Below, piece by piece: positions 60,146 through 64,000 of a DNA stretch of 64,000 bases. The stretch is from Alviniconcha marisindica (lineage: Eukaryota > Mollusca > Gastropoda > Provannidae): NCBI GenBank assembly GCA_018857735.1, contig JABMCL010003822.1:1-64000 (forward strand), given 5' to 3'. Positions within the stretch are counted from its first letter, which is position 1, and every line of letters begins with the position of its first letter. The notes beneath the pieces were generated by a model that saw only the letters and a program-made list of their open reading frames with translations, was not told the origin of the DNA and did no database searches. A program made the translations under genes and the position numbers.

Positions 60146-60461
60146 GGCCTGTCAGGTGTCAGACGTCACGGGGCTAACACCAACACCAGCAACCAACCAA
60201 TTACGTTCACACTAAACTCCTCACTAACAAAACCAGCAAAACACGTCCAGATGCTCTCCCCTTCACACGGAGTTGGGACATGCGTCAGCCCCCCCAGAGC
60301 ACTTTGTGACGTAATTTTCCAAACTTTCAATTGCACTATCAGAGCCGGCAGAAGAAACAAGCGTAAGTTGTTGGAACGAAGCTTTGTGTCGGAAGAAAGC
60401 AACAGGTCTTGAGAGGGGGCAATAAGAACGTTCTGCTGTCGAGGCTGCCTGCACCGGTGAG

Positions 60462-60775
60462 CCGGTTTGGCCTAGCGGTAAGGCGTTAGGCTGGTAAGCA
60501 GATGGACTTCGGTTCGAATCCGCTTCGGCTCTCTTTTCTCTTCAAAAGTTGTGGTCTGTGGACATTGCCTTGTGACTTTGTCCCTCACAGTTATGAAACA
60601 TTAAAATGGCTGTCATCGCTGCCCATCTTAATGCAGGAGTCATTCTGGTGGTGACAGTGTAGCGAAAGGTATATAATCTCCCTCTCCCCCCACATCCACA
60701 CATCCTTCCCCCACCTTCTCCCCGTCCCTAATAAGCCTTATGGTTTCTGTGGACGTTAAGCACCATGTTTACCTT
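60462..60775 (+). mobile_element. SINE family A, best full-length copy
   Basis: A 73-base tRNA-like head (acceptor arms GAGCCGG/CGGCTC, A box TGGCCTAGCGG, B box GGTTCGAATCC) is followed by a body (TGAAACATTAAAATGGCTG, GCAGGAGTCATTCTGGTGG), a pyrimidine-rich stretch and the 3' module ending GGACGTTAAGCACCATG. The 3' module resembles the core of family C, so the two families share a segment. Confidence 0.88.
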
Positions 60776-61269
60776 AGGCTGCCTGCCGGAGAAAGGGGCG
60801 CAACTTTACCAGGGAATCGGTACGTGTTGTCAGTCACTGTTATCATCATCGTCGTTATTCTACGCCGCCTCCTCCGCCTTAGCCTCCACGACGACAACAG
60901 CACCATCAACGATTCAACTGCAACAACAACATTTGTCAGTAAAGACAATACGACAGGAAATATTCCTATCATCTCAGCATGTAAATATTATTTTATAGAT
61001 TAACAAGAGAAGATAGTTGTGAATGAATGAATGAATGAATGAATCAATCAATCAATCAATCAATCGGATAACGAATCAACAAATAAACGAATTTTCTGGC
61101 GGCTGTTTGAAAGAGTGAACTAAGTGGCAGGGACAACGGAAAGAACAAAAAACGAAATAAAATTATAGTCAAACAAAAGTTAAAAATAAAGTTGAAAATA
61201 ACGCGATAATGGTAATTTAAGCTACAATAATTAAGGTTCTGTTTGCTGAAATGTATGCTAATGTAGTTT

Positions 61270-61361
61270 TTGTGATAAGATGTTTGTACAGCGCAGTGAG
61301 TTTAACTCTGGTTAAAGAATAGCGCTTTATAAGAATTATTTATTATTATTATTATTATTTT
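61270..61361 (+). repeat. SINE/LINE-type tail
   Basis: AGAATAGCGCTTTATAAG then (TTA)n. Confidence 0.65.
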
Positions 61362-61698
61362 AATGGGACAAACACAAAACATGTGCACATTTTCGGAGCG
61401 AACCCCCCTTTTTCAAACAACAGGCTGAAAGGTAACCGATGATAAATGAAAATTGCCTACTTATCCTGTTTGGTTGTTGGTGCTAGCGTGTCCAGAAGTG
61501 TTGAAGAATGCTAGCACGAGGATGACGTGCAAACAGGTATACCACATAATAATAATGTACATTTACCATGCGCTCATCAACGCCCTGAGCGCTCACATGA
61601 TACATATTAACCTAAGTATGATATTCTCTACACATGTAGAGCATAGTCCTATCAAAACAATTTACATATGGTGTTATAAAAAACAAAAAACAACACTA

Positions 61699-61816
<118 letters not shown>

Positions 61817-61845
61817 TTGACTGTAGCAGAGACTGAGTACTGATA

Positions 61846-62740
61846 TTAGTTAGGATGGAAATACTGTGAGAAGAGGAAGGTTTTCAGTTTGGCTTTAAAA
61901 GATGACAGGGTTGAGCAGTGTCTAAGGTCTTGGGGGGAGTGAATTCCAAATGTGTGGTCCAAAGCAAAAGAATGTGCGAAAGCCTGAGCTGATTTTCCGT
62001 CATCCATGTTTTTATGTCGTCTTGCGTTTGTATTGTTGGATTTCCAGCATGCGGGTGTCAGAAGAAGAGCGTAATGTACGAGACGGAGTGTAGACATGCA
62101 GCAGTTCAGAGAGGTAAGCAGGACCAGAATCACGTATAGCACTGAAACACATACAAGCGACTTTATACTGAATACGTTCTGAAATGGGAACTCAGTGCAG
62201 TTTTTCCAGGAGAGGTGTTGAGTGGTGGTGACGGGGTGCCAAGAGAACAAGTCTTGCATTTTCTGGAGAGGTTGGATAACAGAATTAGGTGTACCCATGA
62301 GGAGACAGTTGCAATAGTCAAGCCGTGAGAAGATATAGGAAGGAACAAGAGTCTTGGTTGCGTCTTCAGTGAGAAACCTGCGGATTGAACTAATGCGTTT
62401 AAGCTCGAAATAAACAGTGTGGCAGATTTTTATGGCGTGCTTCTTCGTGGACAGTTTTGAGTCAAGAATGAATCCAAGGTTCCTGGCAGAATCAGAGAAG
62501 GGAATGTTGTGAGGGCCAAGAGTAATCAAGTCAGGGAAGCAAACGGTAGAAGGTTTTAAGGAAGACGAAAAGGGAAAGAGAAGAGCTTCTGTTTTGTCGT
62601 CGTTCAGTTTGAGCTGATTTTCCGTCATCCATGTTTTAATGTTGTCTGTGCATGCATTGAGTTCTTTGGTGAGGTTGGTCACTTCACTGAGAGGAGCGGT
62701 TGTCCTCGTGCTATCAACACTTCCAGGCAACAACCGAAAT
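61846..62740 (-). pseudogene. LINE reverse transcriptase C-terminal fragment
   Basis: The minus-strand frame shows WMTENQLKLNDDKTEALLF, ARNLGFILDSKLS, KRISSIRRFLTEDATK, SRLDYCNCLLMG and the end QDLRHCSTLSSFKAKLKTFL, the thumb/C-terminal part of a CR1/Jockey-type non-LTR retrotransposon polymerase. The catalytic YADD region and endonuclease are missing (5'-truncated). The middle (around HPVTTTQHLSWKNCTEF to ACWKSNNTN) has drifted in and out of frame by small indels although no stop interrupts. A 3' UTR-like tail (ATGTACATTATTATTATG, minus strand) ends near 61546. Confidence 0.8.
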
Positions 62741-62860
62741 AGTAGACAATTTTCATTTTTCATTTATCGATTACCTGTCAGTCGGTTGCTTTGAAAAAGG
62801 GGTTTGCCCCGAAAATTTGATCATGTGTTGTGTTGTTCCGTTAAAATTAGCACGCGCGTG

Positions 62861-63012
<152 letters not shown>

Positions 63013-63039
63013 TTTCAAACCTGAATGGTGGTTCTAACG

Positions 63040-63558
63040 CTATTGGGCGATTCAGCGAAGCTGGTCTGCTAGAGTGAATGCGCTTTGTAATTTTTCGCGC
63101 AAGAAGTCGCGAGAGGTCGCAGCGCACTTCCAGGCCGATTTCTGAGTAGGCGTTGCTTCACGCTGTGTACAACAGTGGAAGTTGAACCTAGAATCGCGAA
63201 GCAGTACAAATGCCAATACTGTTGTAGTTGCAAAATTACCGTGGAAAGGGGATGGAGGGTGAAATTAAAAGTGTCTTTGCGTCGTTTTTTGCTGACCAGA
63301 AGATCGCGAGTTCGTAGATAAAATGCATTTTGGGGCATCCTATAGCACGAGCAACAAGTTATTGCTTATTGCCAGACACATTATGACTACGGGCCTCCAA
63401 AAATGCCTTTAAAGTTGGCAGTGTAAAATTCAAAAATTCACTGTCAGCGCCTTCCATTGTGAAGAAAGTACGCACCGGAAGTAAAAGCAGCCAAGGGACT
63501 TAAGCGATGCCGGGCAAAAGTCAAGGGAGTTAACAACCCCGCCTGAATAGCCCAATAG
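63040..63558 (+). mobile_element. 0.5-kb MITE-like element, complete copy
   Basis: 519 bp with terminal inverted repeats CTATTGGGCGATTCAG and CTGAATAGCCCAATAG. About 85% like 23726-24180 by eye. No coding capacity; a non-autonomous DNA transposon is the best fit. No target-site duplication is evident. Confidence 0.75.
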
Positions 63559-64000
63559 TTTCTCCTTGCCCTGTCGCCGGTTCCAAGCGCCAGGAGCGAC
63601 TCTCGCACTCCCTACTTGCACCCCGAACATTTCCCACATATGTAATTAAAACAAGGAGAGGAAGAAGAAAATATAAACAACGAACAGGTTGGCAGAGAGA
63701 GAGAGAGAGAAGAGAGAGTGTGTGGGGAGGGGAGGAGGAGAGAGAGAGAGCAGAGAGAGATAGAGACAGAGACAGACAGACAGACAGAGAGGGGGAGGGG
63801 AGGAGAGATCTTTTTTAAGGGAGGGGTGGGAGGGGTGCCGATGTAAATTTACACTCTTAAAATTTGTAACAATTTCATAGCACGTCTGTGCATTGTACTC
63901 TCTTTTTCTCTGACTTATTGCCCCTTATGAAAGAACTGAAAGAATTGTTGCATATAATTATGTGTATTCTTATTGTTCCCAGTGCACAGCGTGTTCAGCT
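63559..64000. other. No gene seen
   Basis: GA-rich low-complexity 63690-63800, otherwise AT-rich. Confidence 0.5.

Noticed and set aside
60462..60536. tRNA gene
   Set aside because: The tRNA-like sequence is the head of a SINE with a body repeated elsewhere; anticodon arm is irregular.

Overview
This is eukaryotic, repeat-dense DNA with one clear spliced host gene, several families of tRNA-derived SINEs, LINE and foldback/MITE-like debris, minisatellites, and a very heavy load of CA/GT, GA/CT and GCAC microsatellites. Short GC-rich exons, long AT-rich introns, SINE tails of the ATAGCGC..(TTA)n type and the microsatellite load fit a lophotrochozoan, most likely a gastropod mollusc. The species guess is inference; nothing here is bacterial.

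Region 1-15.24 kb is one giant inverted repeat centred near 7631. Each arm carries the same 5'-truncated Ty3/Gypsy LTR retrotransposon (gag C-terminus, -1 frameshift signal, protease-RT-RNase H-integrase pol, 3' spacer, polypurine tract, LTR) plus the same non-element flank. Both pol frames are open. The arms are nearly identical in pol but increasingly different toward position 1, where the sequence has the homopolymer-rich look of unpolished long-read consensus. So it is either a real inverted duplication or a fold-back assembly artefact.

Region 15.2-31.7 kb holds SINEs (including one nested in another with a visible target-site duplication), an AT-rich hairpin-bearing repeat family, minisatellites with 43- and 58-bp units, a roughly 0.5-kb MITE-like element and long microsatellites. 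A CRE plus TATA promoter-like site at 26.95 kb is followed by a possible terminal coding exon at 27.63-27.86 kb. A 28-residue THAP-like N-terminus at 15.2 kb is cut off by a SINE.

Region 31.75-42.86 kb is a complete nine-coding-exon gene on the + strand for a 540-residue SLC17-family (sialin / vesicular glutamate / Na-phosphate transporter-like) major facilitator protein. All intron phases agree. Its most striking property is that its splice junctions have repeatedly been captured by local duplications: the exon 2 acceptor is duplicated, the exon 2 donor seeds about 58 copies of a 47-bp minisatellite, decayed copies of exon 4 litter intron 4, exon 5 sits between complementary CA and UG tracts, the exon 7 acceptor is the last unit of a 34-bp array, and the exon 9 acceptor region is duplicated.

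Region 42.9-64 kb has no gene I recognise. It holds SINEs of three families, 49-bp and 48-bp minisatellites, a poly-C-bearing satellite with a SINE inserted, a LINE reverse-transcriptase 3' fragment inside a foldback element, a second copy of the 0.5-kb MITE, and two or three unrecognised exon-like reading frames.
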